Translations under genes and position numbers: made by a program | Shown: positions 12,001 through 21,161 of the stretch, piece after piece | How positions within the stretch are numbered: position 1 is the stretch's first letter | Layout of the letters: the number at the start of each line of letters is the position of its first letter | Source: Phoronis australis | Lineage: Eukaryota > Phoronida > Phoronidae | Direction: 5' to 3' | Assembly (NCBI GenBank): GCA_002633005.1 | Contig: NMRA01000195.1 | Coordinates: 393,738 to 457,737, forward strand | DNA: 64,000 nucleotides | Notes under the pieces: generated by a model | Told to the model about the DNA's origin: nothing | Databases searched by the model: none | Seen by the model: only the letters and a program-made list of their open reading frames with translations

Positions 12001-15000
12001 TTACATAGACAGCAAAACAACAGAGTGACCAAATTTTATTTGGTATAAATGTTCAAGGTTAAGTCTTAAAAAAGTTCTTACAGTTTCTGAGTTATTATAA
12101 TTTTCGTTGGATGGAACTTTTTTTAATACCATGTTGAAAGTCCTATTTTTGATAACCCCGTTGCCTTAAACAATGCCCGGTAGCGTTTTCACAATAGGAC
12201 ATAAAAAGTAACATCTGAAACTTTCATTTGAATCCCATCAGTCATTTCTTAGATATGTTGTGGAATTTGGATATTTACCTTCGTAGCATTAACGTGCATT
12301 AAGACTGGTACAGTCAGATAATTAAGAGGTACTGGGCCCCGACTTTCCTTATAGGGTGTTTTGTAAAATACGATTATGAAAGATCACCACCTTATTCATT
12401 ATCATGGGTAAGATAATTTAGATTATGAATTGTCGGATTAAAACTAACTTTAACTGTGGTGTTAGGCAATGAACAGATTTACAGTTGGAGAAGTACTTAA
12501 TGTGTACATTATAAACTCACAGTGAGTTTCCATTGGTTTTTGGGGTTATCTGTAATAGAGGTTTACTTAGCCACACCTTGTTGCTGTTGCCAGGCTGAAG
12601 CGAAACGTTTGGAGGAAGAGAAGCAGAGACAGGTAGAACTTGACCAGCAGATCCTAGCTGAGATAGCAGCCAATGAGAAGCGGCAGGAAGAGCAGGAGAA
12701 AAAGGTCAGAGGTCATTTGCTGTACTTTTAAGTCGTTTGTTGATTTAGGCACTAGTACAAGCTAAGGGCCAACAAAGACGGTGAGTTGTGCGCCCCAAAT
12801 GGAAATGAGCTTGGCTAATAGCTCACGTCTGTGGCTAAGTGAAATGCATGTAATAAGTCGTGAGATGAATATCTCGCGTGTAATTCTTTTATCTGATGAT
12901 CATCAATCCTCGCAGCGTGTGATTGAAGTGCTTGATAGCCAGTTTACCTTCGGTAGGTAATAATTACTCTGCGCGTGTAAGCGCAGAGTACTGTTGTTCC
13001 TGGGTTTTCTTCAATTTTATTCTTATTCTTATTCTTATTCTTCTTATTCTTCTTCCGACCAACTTTGAGGCTTAATAACTCCAAATTGGGTGCAGGTACG
13101 GTTTTTAAATTCAGCATATGAGTTTTTACAGTATATAAATTTTGATTGGTTATATAATCATATTCCATATTGCACCGAAAGAGATCGTTTGGTGCAAAGG
13201 TCATATAATTTTCAAAATGCTACTCCTCCTTCAGTTTTAAAGCTATCTTTTTCAAATTCGGTGAACAGGTATATGTCGACATGGCAATTTAAAAAAATAC
13301 TTTTCTAAGTAATCGGGTCATCCAATCAGGTGAAATAGGTCAAAGGTCATTAGGTGCAAACTAAAATTTTGAGCTAGACACTTCAAATTGACAGGTCTGA
13401 TTGCCACAGGTAAATCAAATCGGAATCCAAAGTTTCAGGCCATTTAGTGCAAACATGGGGTCATTAGGTGCATTTTTTTCTGAAAATTTGACCTTTTCAA
13501 TCAGCAAGTATTCTGATGTGTCAACCGTTAGACAACTGTGATTCTCAGCGTTAAACACATTTTACATGGGCTTTGCAATAATTCTCCTAAAGATGCTTAA
13601 AATGCACCGGATAAGGTCAATTAGTGCAAAGGTCATGTAACGTTCAAAATGTTATATCTCTTACGTTTTTCAAGGAATTCTTTTCAATTTCAGCACACTG
13701 GTGTAAGTCAACATGCCAATTAAATACCATACTTTACTTCGCAATAGTCCTAACCAATCAGAAAAAATAGGTCAAAGGTCATTGAGTGCAAACTAAAATT
13801 TTGAGCTAGAGACTTCAGAATTACGTATCTGTTTACTAAGTGCCATTGAGTTTGAATTCTAAATTTTCAGGTCATTTGGTGCACCCATGGGGTCATTAGG
13901 TGCATTTTTCTTCTGAAAGTTTGACCACTTCATTCATCTTGTATTCTGAAGTCCTTAAAGTAAAACATCTGTGATTATTAGCATTAACCACACTTTTAAT
14001 CGAGTTAACAATTACTCCCTCATCGGGGCTCATAATGCACCGGAAGAGGTCAATTAGTGGAAAGGTCATCAAAAAATAAATATGTAATTTCTCTTACAAT
14101 TTTAAAGAATTCCTTTTCGTATTGGTAAACGGGTTGCTGTCAGTAACTTCCCATAATAATTCCAGTAATACGCACGTGCAGAGTCCGTTATTGTCACGCC
14201 GTGACAATAATCTTTCTAGTTCATAATTGCATCACCCGACAACAACAAATCTCTCGTTAGCTCATTTGAACTGTGTGCTGTCCCTAGGTCTGGTCAGCCA
14301 ACATGTCTGAAGTTGTCTTTGCATTCTCAATATGCTGTTCCAGATTTCAAAAACCTGTCGTAGTGTGATAACCTTTTATTGGTTTCTTGAGAAAATACTG
14401 AGTTAAATTTTACCAGGTAATGGTGGTCCTTTTCATTGTCATGGCTGGAACTTGAACTTGGATTTCGCCTTAATTACAAATATTCATATCCTCCACTGAG
14501 TCTAAGCTCCACTTAACTGGCGTGAAAATAAATATAATTATTGGACAGAGTTCATCAACCAGTTATCGATAACAATCCATAATTGAACTTTGAATGTAAG
14601 TGCCTACCTTTGTTGCCAAGGCACAACTTTTAATTTAAATGTCTTGATTTGTTAAATACTTATTTCAACCCATGAAAACTTATTGCTTTAAAATGGTTGC
14701 TGACCCAAGAAACATTGATGTGCATGAGAATCATGTCTTGATGTTTGTAGTGATGTGGTCATTTTTGTTACACGTTTGCGATTTTTCAAGGAAATTAACA
14801 GAAGTTTTACAGACATGAATTTTATGCATAGAACTTCCAAATTAAGTTTATTTACTAATTGTTTGCTTCAAAAGCCTGTTCTGGGATTTTCTTTTAAGAC
14901 ATATTAGTTCGAGACTGTTAGAGTCCTAGACTTTGTTGTGAATTGCTAAAGCCTTTGTTTATCAAGGACAATAAATCAAGCTTAAAAGGGCATCAAAAAT

Positions 15001-17313
15001 ATTTCCGTGCATGAGATCTGTTTAGGTAAGTTGGAAAATATGTAGGTTTCAAGAGTTCTATTAAGTAATAAACATTTCACTTTATAATAACAATGAACCA
15101 ATACAACATATTTTTTTCCTTCTCTTTTCAAAACAAATCTCAATAGCACGATGATCACCATTGACTGGACCAGTATAACTTTATTCTGAAAGATTTAGTC
15201 CCAAGCCTTAATGGGCTTTATTTTCGTACAAGTTCTCATAACTTGTATTGAGGTCAAAAGTTCATCCCACCAATGCCCCGCTTTCATCATCACCTCATTA
15301 CACTAACATTGGACCAGATGCTGACATCAGACACAGACTAATCTGAAGATAATCTCATACACAGGCCATCCAACAGTCACTGGCTGAAGCACTTCCTGAG
15401 GAGCCCCCCAGCACGTGTTCCTTGCCAGTCTCTCAGATACGGCTGCGTTGTCCCAAGGCTCAGATCATCAGCCGCCGGTTCTTAGCTTCAACTCGCCTAC
15501 AAGTACTTCTTGACTTCATTGTGTCCAAAGGGTTTCATCTGGAAGACCATAAGGTGCTCACCACGTATCCACGCAGAGATGTAAGTTGAGCTACATTTAT
15601 TAATTGACCCAGTTTGAGTAGTTGCATCAGTTATTAAAGGGACATTGGTTATGTGGCTGGATTGAGATATACTTTTTGGAAGTCATTAGCTTTGACCAAA
15701 GCTATAAGACAAGTTAATTTATAACGTTTTGTGATTTTGTTTCAAATCACTAATTCTCATCGTGTTAGGCGGTGACTGCGGGGATTCCAGGTTCGATTCT
15801 GTGCTCAAACTGATCTCATCAAATTGCATGTCAATAAGTTCCATTTAAGGCAAAAATGTTTGAATAATTGATATTGATATATATTACTCAAATTTTCTGA
15901 CCAGTCATGGTTTCTAAGATCGCAACTTAATGTCTTGCTCGGCGCTAGGGGTTAAAAACATGCTCACTAAGTTTGGCAAAATTGAGAATCAAACTTTTTG
16001 GGAAGATTGCCTGCTGATGTTTTATTGATGGTGATAGTAAGCAAAACTACCCATCAAAATTTCCCATCAACGTGTTCTTAGGGAGGAGAAGTTAGTTTTT
16101 GACTGGCTCATTTTGTGTAATTTAAAGCCCGTGATATCAAGATTTATCATGAGAGTTTAAGCCAGTGATATCAGCAGCTGACTATATAGAAATATCTAAT
16201 GAATATCTATTTTGCTCAATGATGTCAACTTTAGTAGAAATGAAATAACAGAACTGTTCATGATTACATTTCATATGCAACCAAAAATGTTTCTGCAGCA
16301 AACAACAGTTGATCACATCACAAACTTAAGTCAAACTAGTGCACACGACACAAACACGTCAAGGCGACAGGTGTTACCATGTGATTCTTACCAGTTTGTG
16401 AGGTGATTAACGTTATTTCGTGGAAAAGCAAGAGCAGTTTTGTCTTTCTATTTCTTTATTTACACATCATATTACTTTTGTTGACTGTATTTTAAAACAG
16501 CATGGAACGCAAAAGATCGTCAAAAATATCTTTTAAACAATTCCTGATGAAAGTACCATCTCACAACGTCTAGTACAGAGTAATTCACTTTCCCCTGTGA
16601 GGAATTTTCCAGACAAAATTTCAAAATTCACGATTTTTGAAATACACACGAAGGAAAACCTCTGTGGTTACCACAGAGTTTCTATTCTCCCTCCCACTTA
16701 TGATGCATACTTCAGTCAGTTGCTTGAGGTCAAAGGTCACGTTTCCATATTAGGAAAATGTGCTAGGCCTATGTCTTGCCATACCCAATAAGGAGACGTG
16801 ATTTGCCTTGTGGGAGAAACATCGACGAAGTGTCAAACAGTTGACAGATCGTTTCTTGCAGTTTGAAACTAGAATAAAATGCTCTGATATCAACAGGAAT
16901 TAAAAATCATTTCGAACAAACCCTAAAAATACCTGGTGTGCAGGTTGAATTCTGTTTCAGCGGTTGAGAACCACTTTGAATATTGCAATTTAGTCTGTTT
17001 ACCGCATTCCAGGCCTCTGAAAAAAACCCCAAAATATACCAGGTGGATGATGTCTTCATGTGGCAATTACTCCTGCGCAGGCAGCACCTTAGTTTTGAAA
17101 ACTAATGGGTTTCTATTTGAGTCATAGTATGAGTTCAGTTTTAGATAATGAGCTTGTGGGTAAATGATGACAAATTAGATCTGTGTTTGTTCTCGGTTGC
17201 AACACTCAATGAGGTTATTTTCTGGTTTGTAGGTCACAACATTGGATGCCAACAAGACATTAGAAGAGCTCAAGCTGTGTCCTCAGGAGACGCTGATTTT
17301 AGAGGAGAAGTAA
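1..17313 (+). CDS. FAF1: FAF1 orthologue (Fas-associated factor 1), 3' part, 13 exons
   Basis: FAF1 is a ubiquitin-binding adaptor that recruits the p97/VCP ATPase through its UBX domain and links it to ubiquitinated clients and death-receptor signalling (established for the family). Exons seen: 1-55, 617-703, 1408-1497, 2303-2429, 3677-3740, 5057-5138, 6652-6806, 7470-7606, 8248-8336, 9248-9328, 12594-12704, 15365-15580, 17233-17313. All junctions are GT-AG and the phases join into 457 codons plus TAA. Order of domains: second UBL (starting near MDYTLNFPG), an acidic linker (SSDSDDEEFEDAQDD), the UAS domain (YGFIHPVFYLGSLDDAL, NVFCSQVLCSE, FVTWAWDL), a charged Glu/Lys/Arg/Gln helix, then UBX (SQIRLRCPKAQ to PQETLILEEK). 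Length from UBL2 onward fits vertebrate FAF1. The start codon, UBA and UBL1 lie upstream of the window. In the p97-binding turn the usual FPR is YPR. Identity is very likely; the exact 3' end of the mRNA is not known. Confidence 0.95.
56..616 (+). other. FAF1 intron, no other feature seen
   Basis: Intron between the first two visible exons, with donor gtgag and acceptor ttctag. AT-rich; no repeat or second gene recognised. Confidence 0.7.
617..703 (+). CDS. FAF1: FAF1 exon (UBL2 middle)
   Basis: 29 codons between acceptor ttctag and donor gtaagt. Contains VYNITNVPVSKQVWKGWPP, corresponding to the helix and the 'P.. Q.W.GWP' strand typical of FAF1 UBL2. Confidence 0.92.
1134..1213. repeat. 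20-bp minisatellite, 4 copies, in FAF1 intron
   Basis: Unit gaggatatccgggtcatttt occurs four times head to tail; only the first copy differs (tctggg for tccggg). Such uniformity suggests recent expansion. Confidence 0.95.
1408..1497 (+). CDS. FAF1: FAF1 exon (UBL2 end)
   Basis: 30 codons (MTLAGCGITHPCHSLELS...) between acceptor gttgtag and donor gtaagt. The 'GI.HPCH.L' part aligns with the last strand of UBL2; the rest is a Ser/Thr/Arg-rich linker. Confidence 0.88.
1765..1985 (-). repeat. Dispersed repeat family C, reversed partial copy
   Basis: Reverse complement of part of the repeats at 5303-5830 and 16499-17018. It shares the diagnostic stretch ccttatttggtatggcaaga followed by cataggc(at)agcacat. 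Edges are approximate. Confidence 0.75.
2303..2429 (+). CDS. FAF1: FAF1 exon (acidic linker)
   Basis: 42 codons plus one base. The peptide is strongly acidic (VELSSDSDDEEFEDAQDD, then DDDML), like the conserved SDSDGDDFEDA stretch between UBL2 and UAS in vertebrate FAF1. Donor gtgagt. Confidence 0.92.
2430..3676 (+). other. FAF1 intron, no other feature seen
   Basis: AT-rich intron between the acidic-linker exon and the UAS-entry exon. Short open frames on the minus strand here have no recognisable protein features. Confidence 0.6.
3677..3740 (+). CDS. FAF1: FAF1 exon (UAS entry)
   Basis: 64 bp joining phase 1 to phase 2. Encodes MPDNVQDELVLAEHFSRVFG, corresponding to the helix that leads into the UAS (thioredoxin-like) domain. 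Confidence 0.88.
3741..5056 (+). other. FAF1 intron, no other feature seen
   Basis: AT-rich intron ending at ttttcag. Contains a very AT-rich stretch near 4855-4945. No gene or clear repeat recognised. Confidence 0.6.
5057..5138 (+). CDS. FAF1: FAF1 exon (UAS domain, first part)
   Basis: Encodes RYGFIHPVFYLGSLDDALKE and ALHVKAKD between acceptor ttttcag and donor gtaagt. HPVF(Y/F)(L/I)GSL is a signature of FAF1 UAS. Confidence 0.95.
5303..5830 (+). repeat. Dispersed repeat family C, copy 1
   Basis: About 530 bp in a FAF1 intron, aligned over its whole length with 16499-17018. Shared landmarks are gcatggaacgc at the start, aaatacacacgaaggaaaa in the middle and ttccaggc(a/c)tct at the end. 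No open frame or terminal inverted repeat was recognised. Probably a non-autonomous mobile element. Confidence 0.85.
6455..6651 (+). repeat. Degenerate tandem repeat carrying splice-acceptor copies (before FAF1 UAS-core exon)
   Basis: About 3-4 units of 50-65 bp with core tgctc(c/t)tatttcagaag followed by tgt(t/a)ctag. The last unit runs directly into the real acceptor and exon start (tcatatttcag|AGGCGTCTACTAG). The unit therefore spans the intron-exon junction. Confidence 0.75.
6652..6806 (+). CDS. FAF1: FAF1 exon (UAS domain core)
   Basis: Encodes RRLLAVYLHYDQSIQANVF, then CSQVLCSE and NNFVTWAWDLSSESNKA, the most conserved block of FAF1 UAS. Acceptor atttcag, donor gtatgt. Degenerate copies of this exon start and its acceptor lie just upstream (see repeat at 6455-6651). 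Confidence 0.97.
6957..7469 (+). repeat. ~37-bp minisatellite of about 14 units ending at the FAF1 exon acceptor
   Basis: Unit consensus is gttactggccttgtctcatt followed by cagttctctcatcatag. Units of 27-40 bp follow one another without a break. The last tcatag is the true acceptor of the exon at 7470, whose first bases GTTACTGGC are the start of the repeat unit. Most units keep AG before (g)ttactgg, so each is a potential decoy acceptor. Confidence 0.9.
7470..7606 (+). CDS. FAF1: FAF1 exon (UAS domain end)
   Basis: Phase 2 to phase 1. Encodes RLLAKCTQHFGSVAATTLR, then QLPLLLVITRTRSTNEVFTV, aligned with the HFGSVVAQTIR and FPLFLII segments of FAF1. The first bases GTTACTGGC match the consensus of the minisatellite directly upstream. 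Confidence 0.95.
7905..7924. repeat. Perfect 20-bp palindrome, probable remnant of the 9829-11788 element
   Basis: Sequence tgcgcccacatgtgggcgca. Its two halves equal the two ends of the element at 9829-11788 (tgcgcccaca at the left, tgtgggcgca at the right) with the interior missing. Confidence 0.75.
8248..8336 (+). CDS. FAF1: FAF1 exon (end of UAS / start of helical linker)
   Basis: Encodes GGITIDEVMSSLMHSVDVF then QQQQSVDIQEE, between acceptor caccag and donor gtctgt. The Gln/Glu-rich end begins the long helical region. Confidence 0.93.
8337..8815 (+). other. FAF1 intron, no other feature seen
   Basis: Left part of the intron between the exons at 8248 and 9248. Nothing beyond simple AT-rich sequence was recognised. 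Confidence 0.6.
8823..8945. repeat. ~30-bp minisatellite, 4 copies
   Basis: Unit tgtgttgtctgatgacaacc tggtc with small variations, inside a FAF1 intron. Confidence 0.9.
9248..9328 (+). CDS. FAF1: FAF1 exon (charged helix 1)
   Basis: 27 codons containing EREARETMKLQQDMAYQESL, phase 0 at both ends. This matches the conserved 'DEAYRLSLEADRAK' part of FAF1, a helix rich in Glu, Lys, Arg and Gln. Confidence 0.94.
9829..11788 (+). mobile_element. ~2-kb non-autonomous element: inverted ends, (gtcc)n and ~450-bp tandem core
   Basis: Left end tgcgcccaca and right end tgtgggcgca are perfect inverted repeats. Near the left end is a gtcc simple repeat followed by gcgtccg variants. The interior is four tandem units starting near 10033, 10483, 10935 and 11390 (periods 450, 452 and about 448), each with a ggatccgactaccgg-like start and cctagtggc(c/a) motifs. 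Just outside the right end is a short hairpin, caacgctctgcgttg. There is no long open frame, so it would need a helper. The layout of microsatellite plus tandem core resembles Helitron-like or other composite elements of marine invertebrates (inference). Confidence 0.8.
10033..11400 (+). repeat. ~450-bp satellite-like tandem array, about 3 full units
   Basis: The block containing ggatccgactaccggtgtgc returns at 10483, more diverged at 10935, and at about 11390. Between them the segments catgaaatttggtatgtagg and ccaaaccgctc return in the same order. This forms the core of the 9829-11788 element. Confidence 0.9.
12594..12704 (+). CDS. FAF1: FAF1 exon (charged helix 2)
   Basis: 37 codons (AEAKRLEEEKQRQVELDQQI...EKRQEEQEKK) between acceptor tgccag and donor gtcaga. 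The pattern suggests a coiled coil or single alpha helix leading to UBX. Confidence 0.94.
12961..14190 (+). mobile_element. ~1.2-kb element with ~430-bp tandem core (FAF1 intron)
   Basis: The left end taattactctgcgcgtg has a diverged inverted match at the right end (cgcacgtgcagagt, 14171-14184). A ttctta simple repeat (about 13018-13056) follows the left end. The core repeats with period about 430 bp (tgcaccg(g/a)a at 13171, 13601 and 14036) and is rich in ggtcattaggtgca. A short hairpin ttattgtcac..gtgacaataa lies at the right end. Edges are approximate. Confidence 0.7.
13018..13056. repeat. ttctta-type simple repeat
   Basis: Runs of ttctta/ttattc near the left end of the element at 12961. 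Confidence 0.9.
14215..15364 (+). other. Right part of FAF1 intron, no other feature seen
   Basis: AT-rich intronic sequence up to acceptor cacacag. No open frame with recognisable content. Confidence 0.6.
15365..15580 (+). CDS. FAF1: FAF1 exon (UBX domain, main part)
   Basis: 72 codons. Begins AIQQSLAEALPEEP, then VSQIRLRCPKAQIISRRFLA, a helix, and HKVLTTYPRRD. These are the beta strands, the RRF...L...F pattern and the p97-contacting turn of a UBX fold. Human FAF1 has FPR at this turn; here Phe is Tyr. Confidence 0.96.
15655..15765 (+). repeat. Dispersed repeat G, copy 1
   Basis: Shares ctttgaccaaagctata and ttttgtgattttgttt-like sequence with 26440-26560, in the same order. About 100 bp, edges approximate. 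Confidence 0.6.
16499..17018 (+). repeat. Dispersed repeat family C, copy 2
   Basis: Aligned along its whole length with 5303-5830, in the same orientation and in a different FAF1 intron. Sequence difference is estimated by eye at roughly 15-20 percent. Confidence 0.85.
17233..17313 (+). CDS. FAF1: FAF1 terminal exon (UBX end and stop)
   Basis: Encodes VTTLDANKTLEELKLCPQET then LILEEK and TAA. This is the last helix and strand of UBX, with the C terminus at the same place as in vertebrates. A second near-identical copy lies at 17743-17823 after a single N. Confidence 0.93.
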   Translation, partial: VTTLDANKTLEELKLCPQETLILEEK

Positions 17314-17742
17314 TTAACAAATGAATAACATCAACATCCGTGTCATGGTAGACTTGTAAGCAACAATAATACCAATGTCTGCGTCATGCAGGGCTTGTAA
17401 ATTTTCATCGTCTCTGTTATTATTGTAAACATTGACATTGAGATCCTGTGCTGAGCATTGAATATGTACATGTCATGTTATGGACTATGAATCCAGCTGT
17501 ACTGTAGTTTGTATCGGTAAGTGGCCTGTATAGGTGTAGACATGACTGGAAGTGGTGCACAGTTCACTGTGTGTTGTGAAGGATGCTGGCATCCTGTGTT
17601 GGCAGAAAGAGTCTAACATTAAGGCNTTGAGTCATAGTATGAGTTCAGTTTTAGATAATGAGCTTGTGGGTAAATGATGACAAATTAGATCTGTGTTTGT
17701 TCTCGGTTACAACACTCAATGAGGTTGTTTTCTGGTTGGTAG

Positions 17743-17823
17743 GTCACGACATTGGATGCCAACAAGACATTAGAAGAGCTCAAGCTGTGTCCTCAGGAGA
17801 CGCTGATTTTAGAGGAGAAGTAA
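17743..17823 (+). pseudogene. FAF1: Second copy of FAF1 terminal exon (probable assembly duplicate)
   Basis: Same 27 codons as 17233-17313, with its own acceptor (ggtag) and one synonymous change in the first bases (cac-aac versus cac-gac). It lies inside a 509-bp repeat separated from the first copy by one N, so it is more likely an unmerged allele than a second exon. Confidence 0.75.
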
Positions 17824-18504
17824 TTAACAAATGAATAACATCAACATCCGTGTCATGCTAGACTTGTAAGCAACAATAATACCAATGTCTGCGTCATGCA
17901 GGGCTTGTAAATTTTCATCGTCTCTGTTATTATTGTAAACATTGACATTGAGATCCTGTGCTGAGCATTGAATATGTACATGTCATGTTATGGACTATGA
18001 ATCCAGCTGTACTGTAGTTTGTATCGGTAAGTGGCCTGTATAGGTGTAGACATGACTGGAAGTGGTGCACAGTTCACTGTGTGTTGTGAAGGATGCTGGC
18101 ATCCTGTGTTGGCAGAAAGAGTCTAACATTAAGGCAGTTGTGTTGTACTGTTAAGGAGTAGTCTAGTGACTGTTATGTTTTTCATGTCTGTGTTGAGTAA
18201 TATACTCATTTATAACAAGGCTGGCTGCCAGCAAGTTGTCTAAAGTGTGTTCAGGGTGGTGAGATGGAATAAGTCATTGACACCTGGCATTGTAAGGAAT
18301 TTGTTTTGTGAGTTGCATCTCTGTCATTCATCATAATGACAAGCTGACAGAGTTCTGAAAGTTGACTTGTTGAAATGGGAATTGGAGACCACGCAAGATT
18401 TTGTTATTGCCTACATTCTGTACATGTTGGTACTCTTCAAGTTTGGATTCTTGTCTGTGAATAGACGGTATTCATTCACTCTAGTGGAGTGACGTTGAGG
18501 TTGA

Positions 18505-18633
18505 CCCTGACTGTGGCAGTGGTCATGTGACTCTGTTGTGGCCCAAACCCTGACTGCTGCGGCATTCATGCAACTCTGCTGTGGCCCGGACCCTGACTGC
18601 TGCAGTGGTCACCTGACTCTGTTGTGGCACAGA
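18505..18633. repeat. 43-bp tandem repeat, 3 copies
   Basis: Three units beginning ccctgactg(t/c)(g/t)gc and ending ctctg(t/c)tgtggc(c/a)c. Confidence 0.85.
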
Positions 18634-20140
18634 TACATGTATGAAGTAGTCCTGATGAATAGTGCGGAGCTTCTAAAAGAAGCTGGGGATATAATTATTT
18701 CAACCGGGCTCCAGACCTGCACTCTATTATAGACTGGTGTTTTATAGACACACAGCTATAGTTTCATGTTCTCAATATTTCCTTTGATCTTCTTGCGTGT
18801 GTGCCTTCCAAACAATACAGAATCTAATCAAAATGTCGGACCCAGCTTGCACTGAAATCTGACTCGTGTTGCAAACGAAGCATTCGTTCATGGTAGTGAT
18901 GTACCTAACCCTATCAAGTTAAAGCTGTATGATTTGTGCAACTTACAAGTTCTCCCATATTTGTGAGATTTGTGACCCGTTTTGGGGTTCTTGAGCCAGA
19001 CAAGAGTACACTTAACATTTCCATGTATTTAAATTACTTTATTTCTGATGATGGCTGCTGCCAAAGCCTGAAACATCAAATTGTACCCTGTAATCGTGAT
19101 TATGAACTGGAAAGGGATTCTGTTCTTTCATTTGAGCAACAATGTTCTTTAATATTTTGTTTTCCTTTGACTGTTATACCCTTTGTTATTTATGATTGTT
19201 GTCTGCTAGATTGTAAACAGGAGCTGCTTGGTAGCTTCATGTACATTTTGAAAGAGATTCTCCCTACTAGGGTAGTTAACATTCTTTAGTAGTTTACAAA
19301 ATAGCGTCATACTGCGGTAGATCTACCGTGACACTAATGGACCTTACAGTTGCTATTAACTATGTTCTGTCCAAGAAGTGAACTTTTGACTTAACAGTCC
19401 TTACCCCTTTGAATTTGGTCTGAACTTGCAACTTCACTGAGATGAGAAGTAACTTCTGGGTTTGCAAAGAAGGGACTGTTCGTTATTCATGTAGATGGTT
19501 CCATGTAAAATGACTCACTGGGACAAGCCAACGTGTAGAGCTTGATCTTAGAAAGTAATGTGATACCCTTGTGAAATCATTATGATTGTAGGGACGGACA
19601 GTTCAAGACCAATATCATTATGGTAAGTGATCTTGGTCAAAAGTTAGTTTGTGTGATGGAAGACATGTTTGAAGCTGCTTTAAGGTTCACTGACCACCAT
19701 TCCCAGCATTCTGGTCAGTTAGCTAAGTACAGCATTGGGCTGCTGCTCAAAAGAGGGCATTGTTGTACAGTGACATGGCTTCTTAGCATAAAAACACATG
19801 GAAAATTGGACAAAGACAGACTGCACTGTTGCCTAGAGCGTTTTACAAAGACATTGCTGCTAGGGGTGAGCTTAATCCATTAGGGTTCTCCTATTGGAAG
19901 GGTTTATTGAGGTGTGTCACATACTCTGGGTAGATCGTTTGTTTACAGGTATGGGGAAGGGGGAGGGTATTTTGCCCTAACAGGTATGTATGTCTTGGTG
20001 GATTCTTGATACTTTGACTGAGGTATTGCCTTGGGTTGGTAAATGAAAGATAAGATCACCGGGGAGGCGCTGCTGTTTTGGGTAGGGGTATTCATGAATG
20101 TTGTCTTGGCTACCCATATTTGAAGATACTAAGGTATTGT

Positions 20141-20308
20141 GACGGTCTGGATTTTGACTACAGAGGTGCAGCTCTTTTGGGTCGTTTGTTATAGAACCGG
20201 TCTGGATATTGACTACAGAGGTGCAGCTCTGTTGGATCGTTTGTTATAGAACCGGTCTGGATATTGACTACAGAGGTGCAGCTCTTTGGATCGTTTGTTA
20301 TAGAACCG
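20141..20308. repeat. ~57-bp tandem repeat, 3 copies
   Basis: Unit contains ggtctggatattgactacag then aggtgcagctct and gttatagaaccg. Copies differ at only a few bases. Confidence 0.93.
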
Positions 20309-21161
20309 AGAATGGGGGGATAAACTTGAAGTACCCAGACATTTAGACCCACTGTCATTGCTTGAATGGACGAGTACTGTCATCTTCAGATTTATACTGT
20401 GATAGTTTTTCGGTTATGTATAATTGAGTTGGTCTTTTTCTGACGTTTTTATTAGCAAAACCTCAGAAGTTAGTTTTGTTTATTTTCTAAGAAACTTTCT
20501 TGGAATAATGATTCTTTTGAGTTTTAAGACTGGAAAATCTGATCGCCTGGTCATCATGAGCTTGGCATTATTTTAATTGTGTTCGTTATTGTTGTACGTA
20601 TTAAAGTGTACTAAATACAATGTGAGAAATCATTCATTATTGTCTTGCTATGCCCTGTAGTACAGTGGCAGGTCACCTGCTCTGAATTCATGTGCATGTG
20701 ATTTACATTACAGAAGTGTAATGGTAGTCAGTGCAAGACATGCACAAGTATTTGTGGTGCCTCTGCGCATGCCCTGGTTCGAATATCTCAGTATTGCAAA
20801 TGAATGCTTTGTTGAAGTGCTTAAAAACCACCATTTACCTTTTTCTGATAAACTGGCTACATTTGACTTGAGTTCTTGAGTTGCCGGCTCATCATATTCA
20901 AGGTCGGGTGAGTAAGATGGTAAACTGGCTTAATAATTCTACTTTGGCAGCTTAACAGCGCTTTACTTAATTCCACTTCAACAGGTCTTGTACCCTGGCT
21001 GCATGAAGCCTGACGGGGCCCATTACCAGACGAAGTCTGGGGGTCACGTATCCTCTGTCGTAGCGCTAGCGCCACCTGCACCTCCAGTACCACTGTTAAT
21101 TTGACTCGACTTCCACTCTTTCCGTCACCACCAATCAAGGATTAAATTTCTTAAATAACTT

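Larger units (their letters stand above)
17117..18135 (+). repeat. 509-bp direct duplication around an N (17626)
   Basis: Bases 17117-17625 and 17627-18135 align end to end at an offset of 510 with only a few substitutions (for example ttgcaacac/ttacaacac and tcatggtag/tcatgctag). The single N at 17626 is exactly at the junction. This is the expected look of two overlapping contigs from different haplotypes placed side by side. Confidence 0.9.
17314..20640 (+). other. FAF1 3' untranslated / downstream region
   Basis: No further coding exon was found. An ATTAAA at 20600-20605 could be a polyadenylation signal, but nothing confirms that the mRNA reaches it. The region holds the 509-bp duplication, two short tandem repeats and a hammerhead-like motif. 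A 117-codon open frame at 18936-19289 has no features that support it as a gene. Confidence 0.4.

Noticed and set aside
15745-15835. tRNA-like B box (ggttcgattct)
   Set aside because: No matching A box or cloverleaf could be drawn, so neither a tRNA nor a clear tRNA-derived SINE is supported.
18936-19289. 117-codon open frame in the FAF1 downstream region
   Set aside because: No splice context, no recognisable domain, composition like surrounding non-coding sequence; probably chance.
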